DNA of 64,000 bases from Coix lacryma-jobi var. lacryma-jobi (Eukaryota > Streptophyta > Magnoliopsida > Poales > Poaceae): assembly GCA_009763385.1 (NCBI GenBank), contig CM019826.1, forward strand, positions 59,517,127 through 59,581,126, given 5' to 3'. Under the pieces are notes generated by a model. It saw only the letters and a list, made by a program, of their open reading frames with translations. It did not search any database and was not told the origin of the DNA. Position 1 is the first letter of the stretch. Each line of letters starts with the position of its first letter. Below are positions 1 through 9,873 of the stretch, in pieces. A program made the translations under genes and the position numbers.

Positions 1-1333
1 TCGAACCTAACTCCAAATCGGTGAATCAAAGAAAATTCGGGGTATGGAGGCAAGAACGCAATCCAAAACGAAAATCGATCGATCTCCTAGACCGTGAGGT
101 TAGAGATTAATTCCTTCGGTGGAAAGGAGAGCCTCACGATCTAGAACAACTTGGTTCAAACGGAATTGCAAAAGATGAACCGAGCAAAGAGATCAAGCGA
201 CGGGAAAATCGTGGAGAAAAAGGATTCCGCGAAGAAACACAAGAAAACGCGAATCACAGCCACGAACTCGAATTAAGGACGCAAATCAAGCCATCGATCT
301 GTGCTCCAAAGTGAGGATACGGCCTCACTTCCTCAATCAACAGTACACAGAGTGGAGTCTCTCTGCGGATCTCAACTAGCTAGAGCAGGGGATGGGAGAG
401 TGGAAACCCTAGGTGCTAGGAAGCAAATGACTGCGCTAACTGAGATTGAGATAGGGAGGAGGGTGTCTCCCCTAGACTACTTATACTAACCTAGCCTAAG
501 TCTATTTCCTACTCTACCCCTCTCTACTCTAATTACAGAGCGGACCAGCCTAACCCTAAGGCTATTCTAGTCACCCGCTGGTGGTAGGTAGATCCGACGG
601 CCACGCCCGCACGGTCTTCCGCGTCGCCTCCACGCAACCTTCAGATCGCCGCCACGTGCCGCCACCACTCTGCACCCCCGGTTTTGCGGCCCAAACCGGG
701 GGAAACCAGCCTTTCCATCAGCCCCGGTTTTGAGGCCCAAACCGGAAAACCAGCCTCCAGCCGAGTTTTGTGGCCAAACTCGGAAACCGTCCGCGCCCGA
801 GTTTTGAGGCCCAAACTCGGAAACCGGCCCACGCCCAGGTTTTGAGGCTCAACCTGGAAACCGTCGCGCCCAGGTTTGTGGCTCAACCTGGAAACCCAGC
901 ACCCAGGTTTTGAGGCCCAAACCTGGAAACCGTCCACCGTTGGTTTTTTCCCGGGCTCTACCAACAAACCGGCGTCGTAGAGGGGATGCACCGCCTGTGC
1001 ACCCCTTCCACCGACATGATCGCACTTCTCCGCCTGTCGCTGTCGCAGGCTGCCAGCCACCACAGCTGATCCTCCGGCCTCCAGTCCATCAGTCCAAGTC
1101 CACGTCCGCCCTTCACCGTCCGATACATCGGCATGGCACGTCCGCCGCACGGCACGCCCATCCTTCATCGCGCCCGGTCCGTCGGCACGACACGTCGCAA
1201 CTTGACCTTCACCCGCCATCGATCACTGTCTCCGTGCTCGACACCTGCACAACACAAGCCAAAGAACATGCGCATCATCTCCATTGACAATCACTCATCA
1301 CACAGAGACTCGGCATACACCCATGTATCCGCA
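1..1333 (-). mobile_element. S0: partial LTR of a Sirevirus-type Copia element, inverted
   Basis: Read on the minus strand, this stretch begins with TGCGGATACATGGGTG at 1333 and matches, base for base over most of its length, the first 1.33 kb of the S1 LTR at 5993-7325, which is on the plus strand. No polypurine tract lies beside base 1333, so this is the outer end of a 5' LTR (or of a solo LTR) whose remainder lies left of the window. The next bases, GTTGC (1334-1338), match the pol sequence of the sister copies and are the likely target duplication. Open frames inside it come from the hairpin repeats and are not genes. Confidence 0.85.
674..927 (-). repeat. Hairpin minisatellite array in the S0 LTR
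   Basis: About seven head-to-tail units of 30-40 bases. Each is an inverted repeat around a GGCC-containing loop. Three stem types are present: CCCGGTTT with AAACCGGG, CGAGTTT with AAACTCG, and CCAGGTTT with AAACCTGG. Both arms change together from unit to unit. The same array, in the opposite orientation, is in S1. Confidence 0.8.
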
Positions 1334-1342
1334 GTTGCGCGA

Positions 1343-2240
1343 GGTTGCTCATGTTTCTAACCTGCATTGTAACTGCGTCTGGTTCGCAACTTTTTCGTGA
1401 AGGCTAGAGATTCGTTTCAAACCGAACCTTAGCCGGATATTTAGATCCTCAGGGTGATTGGTATGTTCTGATTTCACCTTTGGGATGCTTCGCGCGAATT
1501 CTCAAAGTCGTTTGGATATTCGCGTTGTTTTGGCTAGTCCTTCTTCTTCTGAAGCTTTGGAAGTGGCATAGAGGCTCGGTAACCTGAGTTTTGAATTGCT
1601 CTGCAGACTTAGCTCACTTGGCGTAATCCGGGATTTGCCCAAGCTTTCGTTGGAGAAGGATCTAGTTTGCCATGCTTGCCGGCCATGGAAAGATGGTTGC
1701 TGCTCCCCACCATCCTTTGACCAGTTATGACCTCGCACCCCGGAGAGCTTTTGCATATGGACCTTGTTGGTCCGGCTCGGGTGAGCTCGGTTGGTGGGAA
1801 GTGGTATGTGCTTGGTATTGTTGACGACTTTTCGAGGTATTCGTGGGTCTTCTTTTTAGTTGAGAAGTCCGAGACATTCTCCTTCGCTCGCGATCTGATT
1901 TGCGTCTTCAGAACGAGTTCCCTTTGAACTCGATGCGAGCGATTAGAAGTGATAATGGTTCCGAGTTTTAAAAATTCGGATTTTGAGAAGTTTTGTAAAC
2001 GCCTTGGTTTGGAGCATCAGGTTTCTTTCCCATACACCACCCCAAAATGGTGTTGTAGAGAGGAAGAATCGGACCTTGTTGAGATGGCCAGGACGATGCT
2101 TGATGAGCATAGGACTCCTAGGCGCTATTGGGCCGAAGCTATGAACACTGCATGCTATTTCGAATCGCATTTTCTGAGAGTTGTTTTGAGAAGAGACTTC
2201 TTATGAGTGCGTTTTGTCGCAGCCCAAGGTGAGTTATTTA
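1343..2240 (+). pseudogene. S1 pol remnant: integrase region
   Basis: This is the decayed Copia GAG-pre-integrase and integrase core, which would insert the cDNA copy into the genome. The first catalytic Asp is visible in HMDLVGPARVSSVGGKWYV (from about 1750), followed by VDDFSRYSWVFFLVEK. The C-terminal helix ARTMLDEHRTPRRYWAEAM lies near 2090-2145. The second Asp and the Glu regions, intact in S3, are spoiled here by indels around 1960-2065. Several frameshifts and stops separate the pieces, so no functional protein is possible. The upstream end is cut by the S0 LTR. The alignment to S2 and S3 is clear even where the frame breaks. Confidence 0.85.
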
Positions 2241-4314
2241 GAGTCTTGGTTCCCACTGTTTTATATTGAAAAAAGGCAACCTAGACAAGTTTGAGTCTCG
2301 TTCTTCTGACGGTGTGTTTTTGGGTTATGGCACTCACACTCGAGTATTATTGTACTTAACCTTGACACTAACCGAGTCATGGAGACATCAGATGTCACCT
2401 TCGACGAGACTCTTGTTTCTCCTTTTCTCGTTTTGAGCGTGCAGGTGATCACGAGGTGGGAGAGCCTCTTTTCGATGACGAGGAAGAGGGTGCTGAAGGT
2501 ATAGATGATCCAGTACCCCCTCCGCCTGCCGCGCCGCCGGAAGCGGCTTCGACGACGACCCGTGGCCCCGAGACGTCTTCTTCCTGGGGGCGTGGGATCC
2601 ACCTCGCGCGGTATCTTTGTACCCGGGGTGGAACCAGCTATGTTGAGGGGGAGGTTACTTTTCCCGGAGGCGCCACGACACATCCAGCGCAGCACCCCCT
2701 GAACAGATGATCGGCGACATCGACGAGCGAGTTTACTCGCTCCAGGTCACAGCACATCTCGCACTTTGCTCATTGCTTTTGTGCGTCTTTTGAGCCCCGA
2801 GATGTTGGACAGCATTGACGGATCCGGATTGGGTCAATGCCATGCATGAGGAGCTAGAGAACTTTGAGGGCAATCGGGTGGTTGGGTTCTAGTACCACAC
2901 CTCCTGACTGTAACACCTTGGGACAAAATGGGTATTTAAAACAAGCAAGGAGAGGAGGGCCACATTGTGAGAAACAAGGCCCGGCTTGTAGCGAAGGGTA
3001 TAGTCAGAAGGAGGGGATAGATTATGAGGAGGACCTTCGCCCCCTGTAGCTCGTTTGGAGGCTATTAGGATACTCTTGGCTTATGCTGCATCCATGGTTT
3101 CAAACTTTTTCAATGGATGTCAAGAGTGCCTTCTTAAACGGCTATATTGAGGAGGAGAGGTCTATGTCAAGCAACCCCCCGGTTTTGAAATCCCAAGTTT
3201 CCAAACCATGTCTTAAACTCCCAAAGCGTTGTATGGTTTGAAACAAGCCCCTAGAGCCTGGTATGAGAGATTAAAAACCTTTTGCTAGCTAAGGGTTTTA
3301 AAATGGGATGTGTAGATAAAACGCTCTTTTATCCTCAAGCAAGGCAAAGATACTCTCTTGGTCCAAATTTACGTGGATGATATCATTTTCGGTGGTTTTC
3401 TTCTCACGCTTTGGTTGCCAAGTTTGCAGATACTATGAGCAGGGAGTTCGAGATGAGGCATGATGGGCGAGCTGACTTTCTTTCTCGGGTTGCAAATTAA
3501 GCAACCGAGAGGGGACGTTGTGCACCAGGGCAAGTACACAAGGACTGCTGAAGCGGTTCGACATGGGTGAGGCTAAGCCTCTTCCGACGCCCATGTCGAC
3601 GACGACTGCCCTGGATGCCGACACGGATGGAGAAGCAGTGGACCAGAAGGAGTCCGCAGCATGATTGGATCGCTGCTATACCTGACGGCGACACGGCCGG
3701 ACATTCAGTTCGCCGTGTGCTTGTGCGCGCGCTTTAGGCTTCGCCACGCATTTCTCACCGTCAGCGGTGTTTAGAAGCGCATCTTCAGGTACCTTCGTTT
3801 CACGCCGAGCTCGGGGATTGGTATTCTGCTTCCTCCACCCTCTCGCTTTGTGGCTTTTTGATGCTGATTTGCTGGTTGTCGCATTGAGCGCAAGTCCACT
3901 TCTGGGACTTGCCAGTTTATTGGATCTTCTCTGGTGTCGTGGTCTTCTCGCAAGCAGTCTAGTGTCGCTCAGTCTACCACGGAGGCTGAAATATTGTTGC
4001 TGCGGCTAGCTGCTGTTCCCAGTTACTCTGGATGATGGCACTTTGCGTGATTTTGGTTTGACTTTACTCGAGTGCTTTGCTTTGTGACAGCACGAGTGCC
4101 ATTACGCGTTGCTAAGAACCCCGTGCTTCACTCTTCGAAAACCAAACACATTGATGTGCGCTTTCATTTCTTGCGAGACCACCAGGAGAAGGGTGATATC
4201 GACCTTCGCCATGTCGATACTCATCACCAATTGGCTGATATTTTCACCAAGCCTTTAGACGAATCAACCTTTAATAGGTTGAGGGGTGAGCTTGGTGTGT
4301 GTTTCCCCTTTTAG
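2241..4314 (+). pseudogene. S1 pol remnant: reverse transcriptase and RNase H
   Basis: This is the decayed Copia reverse transcriptase and RNase H, which copy the element RNA into DNA. The linker with DEEEGAEGIDDPVPPPP lies near 2475-2525. The region encoding the YVDDIIF catalytic motif is readable at about 3370-3390, and the KHIDVRFHFLRDHQEKGD and HHQLADIFTKPLDES segments at 4150-4270. The frame ends at a TAG at 4312-4314 after ELGVCFPF, the same end as in S3. Small indels occur throughout, so the protein is dead. Its order, integrase before reverse transcriptase, is diagnostic of Copia. Confidence 0.85.
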
Positions 4315-5992
4315 ATGGGGGAAGCATTTTGAGATGTACAGACTGACTCTTTTATTTTGAGGCTCTTTTCTTTTGAGTTTCTTGAGTCTTTCCATTTGGT
4401 ATCTTCTTCGTTCAGTTTTGTGTCGGGCATACGCATTTACATTCTGAGCTTCATGTCTATATTCACTAGAATGTAATTATGCTCTTGTTAGTATTGCTCC
4501 GATACTTATGATGATGCTTGTAGCTTATGCTCTTTCTGATCACTGTTACATGTTATGAGCGAGCTATTTTTTGGAATGGTGAATTATGCCTAATGTTTAT
4601 AAATCTGAAAATGTTCACCATTGAGATATGCAACTAGCATGTGTAGGGTGTGTTGAGTCCATTCCTGCTTTTCATATATGCTAGGTTGCTATGTCTCTAG
4701 TTCTGAGTCATTCACTTGCTTGGTTGTTCATAACTTGCTTAAAATCTGAACCAAGTATGTGAATTGAAAAGATCGAGATGGGATTGCTTGTCAACACCTC
4801 ATGGTATTGAGACTGTTTCTCATTGCACTTTGAGTTAAACTTGAGCCATGTAGTGTATGACCGAAACCGTTGCTTCAAGCTTCTGATTGCTTCGGCATAG
4901 GCTTCGCACGGTTGAAAAGTTAGGCGATGACAAGCTTTCAACCTCTCGCAATCACATGCTAAAAATGAACTTGTGAATTCTTTTACCGCTGCAACTCCGA
5001 TATGAATTTGAAATCACAAGTATATGCTTCATTCCTATGCATGATGATTGAACTTTGCTAGGGGTAGTTCACCTTGTATATATGCTTAGCACTTGTTTGG
5101 ATTCCTTCTATACATGTCTAGTGCTATTTGATGGTGACTATCCTTTTGGCTTAAACTGCTCACATGCTCATATGCTTCATATATTTCGTATAAGTGATCA
5201 GTTTGAGCCTTTGCTATTTGAGTGCTTAATTGAGATGTTGGAGCTATACTGATTAGAGCATCTTTGCACTCTTTTGACTATATACTTGAAGCTCCTAACT
5301 TGCATTTTGACTTCATATGCATTGTGGAAGGAGATCTTGTGTTCAGGGGGAGTTTATGTGAAGCGAATTGCTTCTCCGATACCTTTTGGCCTTGATAAGT
5401 GCATTTTCAACTAGGGGGAGAAATTTATGCAAATCATATGCTCTGTGTTGATCAACTAAGGGGAGAATCATTTGTCCTAGTTGCTTGCATTTGTCGAGGG
5501 GGAGTTTGCTAGTTGTGTTGAGCCGTTGCCTCTGTCTTGAGGGACTAGCAAACGTTCCTAGCTTTTCATGAGCTTTCATAAGCTTTTTCATTTGGCTTTC
5601 AATTGGTATCGTCTGGTGTGTTTCCCATTTGGTTTGGGTTGATTTCCAATTGGTTCGGAGTGATTTTCTTGCTAGTTGTGTTGAGCCTCTGTGCCTCTAT
5701 CTTGAGGGACTAGCATTTTGCTTCTGTTGTCCTCCGATCTTCAATTGGTATCTGCTAGCGGTGTTGAGCCTGTTCTACCTCTTCTTGAGGGCTAGCTTTG
5801 CTTTGCTTGGTTGCGTCGAGCCGTTGCCCATGTCTTTGGGGACCAAGTTTTCGCTTCATCCACTTGACCTTCTTGGCTTTTGTTAGGCTTTTGGGTCATT
5901 TGGTTGGGTTTTTCTCTTCTCACTCCTTCCTACCTCCTTCTTCTTATTCATGTTTGTTGTGGAGTTGACAATGCACTCATCAAGGGGGAGAT
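4315..5992 (+). other. S1 noncoding tail with multiple polypurine tracts
   Basis: No convincing gene was found in these 1.68 kb. GGGGAG-type purine runs occur at about 5345, 5413, 5458 and 5497, and the LTR-adjacent tract is AAGGGGGAGA at 5982-5991. The primary tract primes plus-strand DNA synthesis. Repeated tracts upstream of the 3' LTR are a known Sirevirus trait. Short direct repeats containing GTGTTGAGCC and TTGAGGG(A)CTAGC recur between 5510 and 5820. The env-like gene of some Sireviruses is not visible. Confidence 0.75.
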
Positions 5993-6397
5993 TGCGGATA
6001 CATGGGTGTATGCCGAGTCTCTGTGTGATGAGTGATTGTCAACGGAGATGATGCGCATGTTCTTTGGCTTGTGTTGTGCAGGTGTCGAGCACGGAGACAG
6101 TGATCGATGGCGGGTGAAGGTCAAGTTGCGACGTGCCGTGCCGACGGACCGGGCGCGATGAAGGATGGGCGTGCCGTGCGGCGGACGTGCCATGCCGATG
6201 TATCGGACGGTGAAGGGCGGACGTGGACTTGGACTGATGGACTGGAGGCGGAGGATCAGCTGTGGTGGCTGGCAGCCTGCGACAGCGACAGGCGGAGAAG
6301 TGCGATCATGTCGGTGGAAGGGGTGCACAGGCGGTGCATCCCCTCTACGACGCCGGTTTGTTGGTAGAGCCCGGGAAAAACCAACGGTGGACGGTTT

Positions 6398-6649
6398 CCA
6401 GGTTTGGGCCTCAAAACCTGGGTGCTGGGTTTCCAGGTTGAGCCACAAAACCTGGGCGCGACGGTTTCCAGGTTGAGCCTCAAAACCTGGGCGTGGGCGG
6501 TTTCCGAGTTTGGGCCTCAAAACTCGGGCGCGGACGGTTTCCGAGTTTGGCCACAAAACTCGGGCTGGAGGCTGGTTTCCCGGTTGGGCCTCAAAACCGG
6601 GGGCTGATGGAAAAGGCTGGTTTTCCGGTTTGGGCCGCAAAACCGGGGG
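6398..6649 (+). repeat. Hairpin minisatellite array in the S1 LTR
   Basis: Seven units: three with stem CCAGGTT and AACCTGG, two with CCGAGTTT and AAACTCGG, and two with CCGGTT and AACCGG. Loops are GGGCCTC, GAGCCAC or close variants. Arms vary in a paired way between units. Confidence 0.85.
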
Positions 6650-7459
6650 TGCAGAGTGGTGGCGGCACGTGGCGGCGATCTGAAGGTTGCGTGGAGGCGA
6701 CGCGGAAGACCGTGCGGGCGTGGCCGTCGGATCTACCTACCACCAGCGGGTGGACTAGAATAGCCTTAGGGTTAGGCTGGTCCGCTCTGTAATTAGAGTA
6801 GAGAGGGGTAGAGTAGGAAATAGACTTAGGCTAGGTTAGTATAAGTAGTCTAGGGGAGACACCCTCCTCCCCATCTCAATCTCAGTTAGCGCAGTCATTT
6901 GCTTCCTAGCACCTAGGGTTTCCACTCTCCCATCCCCTGCTCTAGCTAGTTGAGATCCGCAGAGAGACTCCACTCTGTGTACTGTTGATTTGAGGAAGTG
7001 AGGCCGTATCCTCACCTTGGAGCACAGATCGATGGCTTGATTTGCGTCCTTGATTCGAGTTCGTGGCTGTGATTCGCGTTTTCTTTGTGTTCTTCGCGGA
7101 ATCCTTTTGTCCACGATTTTCCCGTCGCTTGATCTCTTGCTCGGTTCATCTTTTGCAAAACCGTTTGAACCAAGTTGTTCTAGATCGTGAGACTCTCCTT
7201 TCCACCGAAGGAATTAAACTCTAACCTCACGGTCTAGGAGATCGATCGATTTTCGTTTTGGATTGCGTTCTTGCCTCCATGCCCCGAAATTTCTTGATTC
7301 ACCGATTTGGAGTTAGGTTCGAGCCATGATCTCTTAGAGATAGCTCACTAACATCCTTGTGACCCCTCAGATCGAATCCTAGGCCTAGAGCTTTTGATTT
7401 AGAGGAAAGGGGGTTGAATCATCAAAGAACTGCGCTGTTTTCGGGAGCATCGGGCTATC

Positions 7460-7712
7460 ACGGGAGCATCGGACGCTAGGGTCCCTAGCATCGGACGCTC
7501 CGGTGACGCGTGTCACGTTTTCGGCGTTTTAGTTTGCATCGGACGCTAGGCATCGGACGCGTCCGTTGTCCATCGGACGCGCCGGAGCCTTTGCATCGGA
7601 CGCTGGGTGATTACTGTTCACAGCGTCCGATGGTGGAACAGTAAGGTTCCAGAACCGCCCAGTCTACATCGGACGCTTCCGGTGGTCTGGCATCGGACGC
7701 AGGCCAGCGTCC
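7460..7712 (+). repeat. CATCGGACGC palindromic repeat cluster in the S1 LTR
   Basis: The word GCATCGGACGC or its complement GCGTCCGATG occurs about eight times. It occupies the place where S2 carries CGGACAGTCCG and S3 carries CCGGACGCGTCCGG. Such CGG/CCG inverted repeats in LTRs are known from Sireviruses and may be regulatory. Confidence 0.75.
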
Positions 7713-8115
7713 GATGCGACTGGTTTCGCACGGTTTCGTCCGCGGTTCGCTCGTTCGTTGTCGGAATTGATTTCCGTCTTTTGCGTTGGCTTTCTAGAGT
7801 TGTCTAGTGTCTCGCTGTGCTTCTAGGAAGCATCCACCCTACATATAGGGTCGTGGACATTAGCAAGCTCTAGGGTTCGCTCTTGGGGTCGATTTTGGGA
7901 CAGTGGCATCTAGTTTCCGTAAGGAAATTTTGAAGCTCCCATTCACCCCCCCTCTGGTCGCTTTCGGTTAGCTTCTCGGTCCTTCAGCGGGCACGGTGTT
8001 GCCTGGGTCGAGGACCAGGGGACACGTGCCGGTGGACGGGGTGCACGGGCGGTGCATCCCCTCAACAGCTCGGTTTGGTGGTTGAGCCACAGAAAAACCA
8101 CCGAGTGGACGGTTT

Positions 8116-8341
8116 CCAGGTTTGGGCCTCAAAACCTGGGCGCGGATGGTTTCTGAGTTTGGGCCACAAAACTCGGGCTGAGGACGGTTTCCAGGTTTGA
8201 GCCTCAAAACCTGGGTGTTGCGGGTTTCTGAGTTTGGGCCACAACACTCAGGCGATGGACGGCTGGTTTCCCGGTTTGGGCCTCAAAACCGGGGGTTAGT
8301 CGTGAAGGTTGGTTTCCCGGTTTGGGCCACAAAACCGGGGG
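8116..8341 (+). repeat. Hairpin array in the S2 5' LTR
   Basis: Six units with stems CCAGGTTT/AAACCTGG, CTGAGT/ACTCAG and CCCGGTTT/AAACCGGG. The CTGAGT unit near 8228-8252 has matched changes on both arms compared with the CGAGTTT units of S1. Confidence 0.8.
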
Positions 8342-9125
8342 CGAAGTCCGGGAAAAGGACGAGCAGAGCGGTGGCGGCACGTGGCGGCAATCGGTGAGGT
8401 TGCGTCGAGGCAACGGTACCAGTTGTGCGGGCGTGGCCGTCGGATCACCAGCAACTTCGATTTGGTCCAGAATAACCCTAGGGTTTAGCTAGCTCGCTCT
8501 GTAATTAATGAGGGGTAGAGTAGGAATTAGAATTAGGATAAGTAGAGGGAGACACCCACCTCCCATTCTATCTCAGCCATTTGCTCTTTGTCTTCTAGGT
8601 TTTCCTGCTCTCCCAATCCCCTACTGTAGCAACTGAGATCCACAGAGAACCATACCTCTGTGTACTGGAGATATTGAGGAAGTGAGACCGTAATCTCACT
8701 GTTGTAGCGTGTGGTAGCCACATGGTTGCAGATCGATGTGTTGATTCGCGTTTTGGTTCGTGTTCTTCGCGTTCTTTGTTTCTCCGCTATTTTCCTGTCA
8801 CTCGATCTCCCTCCCTACTACATCTTTTTGAATTCCACTTGAATCAACTTGTTCTTTATAGTGAGGAGATCATTTCCATCGAAGGAATTCATCTAAGTCC
8901 TCACGAACAAGTAGATCGAGTCGATTTCGTTTTCGTGGTGCTTTTTCGGTTCTTACACCTTCCCCTTTGATTTCCCATTGATTGAATCGATTTGAGCTGA
9001 TGATTTCATGGGGATAGTCTCCTAACTACCTCGTGATCATCTTCTCCAAGTTTGAGAGCGTGGGATTGTGATTTGATTCGGATTTGGGAGGTTGTGTGTG
9101 AAGGGCGACCAAAATCGCCTTCACT

Positions 9126-9392
9126 GTGAGGTCGTGGATAGTCCGCGGTTTGACCGCCGGATAGTCCGCCCGTCGGGGACGAGCCGGATCAGTGGCTGTG
9201 TTCTTCGGACACGTTACTGTTTTTACACCGGTGGACAGTCCGCCGTGTAAAGTCGCGGACAGTCCGGGAAGGGTCCAGGGAACATCAGCAGCAGTGCGTT
9301 ATCGCACTTTTGACCGACGGACAGTCCGCCATCCCCTCGCGGACAGTCCGCAGTTGGGGCGGACAGTCCGAGACCTCAGGGCCGGACAGTCC
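9126..9392 (+). repeat. CGGACAGTCCG palindrome cluster in the S2 5' LTR
   Basis: About nine copies of GGACAGTCCG or close variants, most of them self-complementary. The matching cluster in the 3' LTR is at 18599-18832. This motif is widespread in Sirevirus LTRs. Confidence 0.8.
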
Positions 9393-9811
9393 GGGATCCT
9401 GCTAAGTGGTACGTTTTAGTGCGTTTGCTCTCCCGGCTTCTTCGCTTGGTTTCCGGACTTCTCGGTTGGTCCTATTGTTCACCTAGGAACCTCTCTAGGT
9501 ATCTTTGCTACTCGTTAGCATCGGTATTTGGGGATTTCCCGACGTAGCCTTCAATCTACGTTTGGGACTCGGTTCTTAGGCATCGAACTTGTGTCGGTGC
9601 TTTTGGCTTTTGGCTTACTGTCGCTTTGTGCTGCCTCGCTGTGATCCTAGGGATCATCCACCCTCTTCCAAGGGTCGTGGGCATCGTGGTTTCGATCGAA
9701 GCTTTTGGGGGTTGATTTTTGGGACAAAGGCCAAAGTTTCGAGAGAAATTTTTGAGCTCCCATTCACCCCGCCCCTCTGGTCGCCTTGCTATTGCATTCT
9801 CGGTCCTTCAA

Positions 9812-9824
9812 TTGGTATCAGAGC
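9812..9824 (+). promoter_or_regulatory. S2 primer binding site (initiator tRNA-Met)
   Basis: TTGGTATCAGAGC follows the LTR end by one base. It matches the 3' end of plant initiator tRNA-Met, the usual Copia primer for minus-strand DNA synthesis. Confidence 0.9.
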
Positions 9825-9873
9825 GGGTTAAGGATCTTCCACCTTAGCCGGATCCAGATCCACCGAAGGTGAC

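Larger units (their letters stand above)
1334..7986 (+). mobile_element. S1: right part of a Sirevirus-type Copia element
   Basis: S1 consists of a decayed pol (1334-4314), a noncoding tail (4315-5992) and a complete 3' LTR (5993-7986). Gag, protease, primer site and 5' LTR are absent and are expected left of the window, beyond S0. The right boundary is exact: the LTR ends in CCTTCA at 7986, and the S2 LTR continues at 7987. The first five bases after S1, GCGGG, also occur at this site in the S3 LTR and are the likely target duplication. Sirevirus assignment rests on the repeated polypurine tracts, the long LTR with palindromes and the pol sequence. Confidence 0.85.
5993..7986 (+). repeat. 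S1 3' LTR (complete, 1,994 bp)
   Basis: It starts TGCGGATACATGGG just after the polypurine tract and ends CGGTCCTTCA, giving the standard TG...CA termini. It carries the hairpin array (6398-6649) and a GCATCGGACGC repeat cluster (7460-7712). Its first 1.33 kb is nearly the exact reverse complement of 1-1333. Confidence 0.9.
7987..9810 (+). repeat. S2 5' LTR, missing its start
   Basis: It aligns with the S2 3' LTR from about 17455 to 19248. It begins GCGGGCACGG immediately after the S1 LTR and ends CGGTCCTTCA at 9810, next to the primer site. It contains a hairpin array (8116-8341) and a CGGACAGTCCG cluster (9126-9392). Confidence 0.9.

Noticed and set aside
641..1219. Long open frames on both strands of the Sirevirus LTRs (also near 5948-6640, 17236-17973, 37463-37924 and 46791-47405)
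   Set aside because: They are made of translated hairpin repeats, lie in LTR sequence, overlap each other on opposite strands and carry no domain.
4315..5992. A Sirevirus env-like gene in the S1, S2 or S3 tails
   Set aside because: No long frame is shared by the three tails, and no signal peptide or membrane segment pattern was seen.
6398..6649. CRISPR-like appearance of regularly spaced repeats
   Set aside because: The repeats are diverged hairpins in a plant LTR, spacers are not unique, and there are no cas genes.
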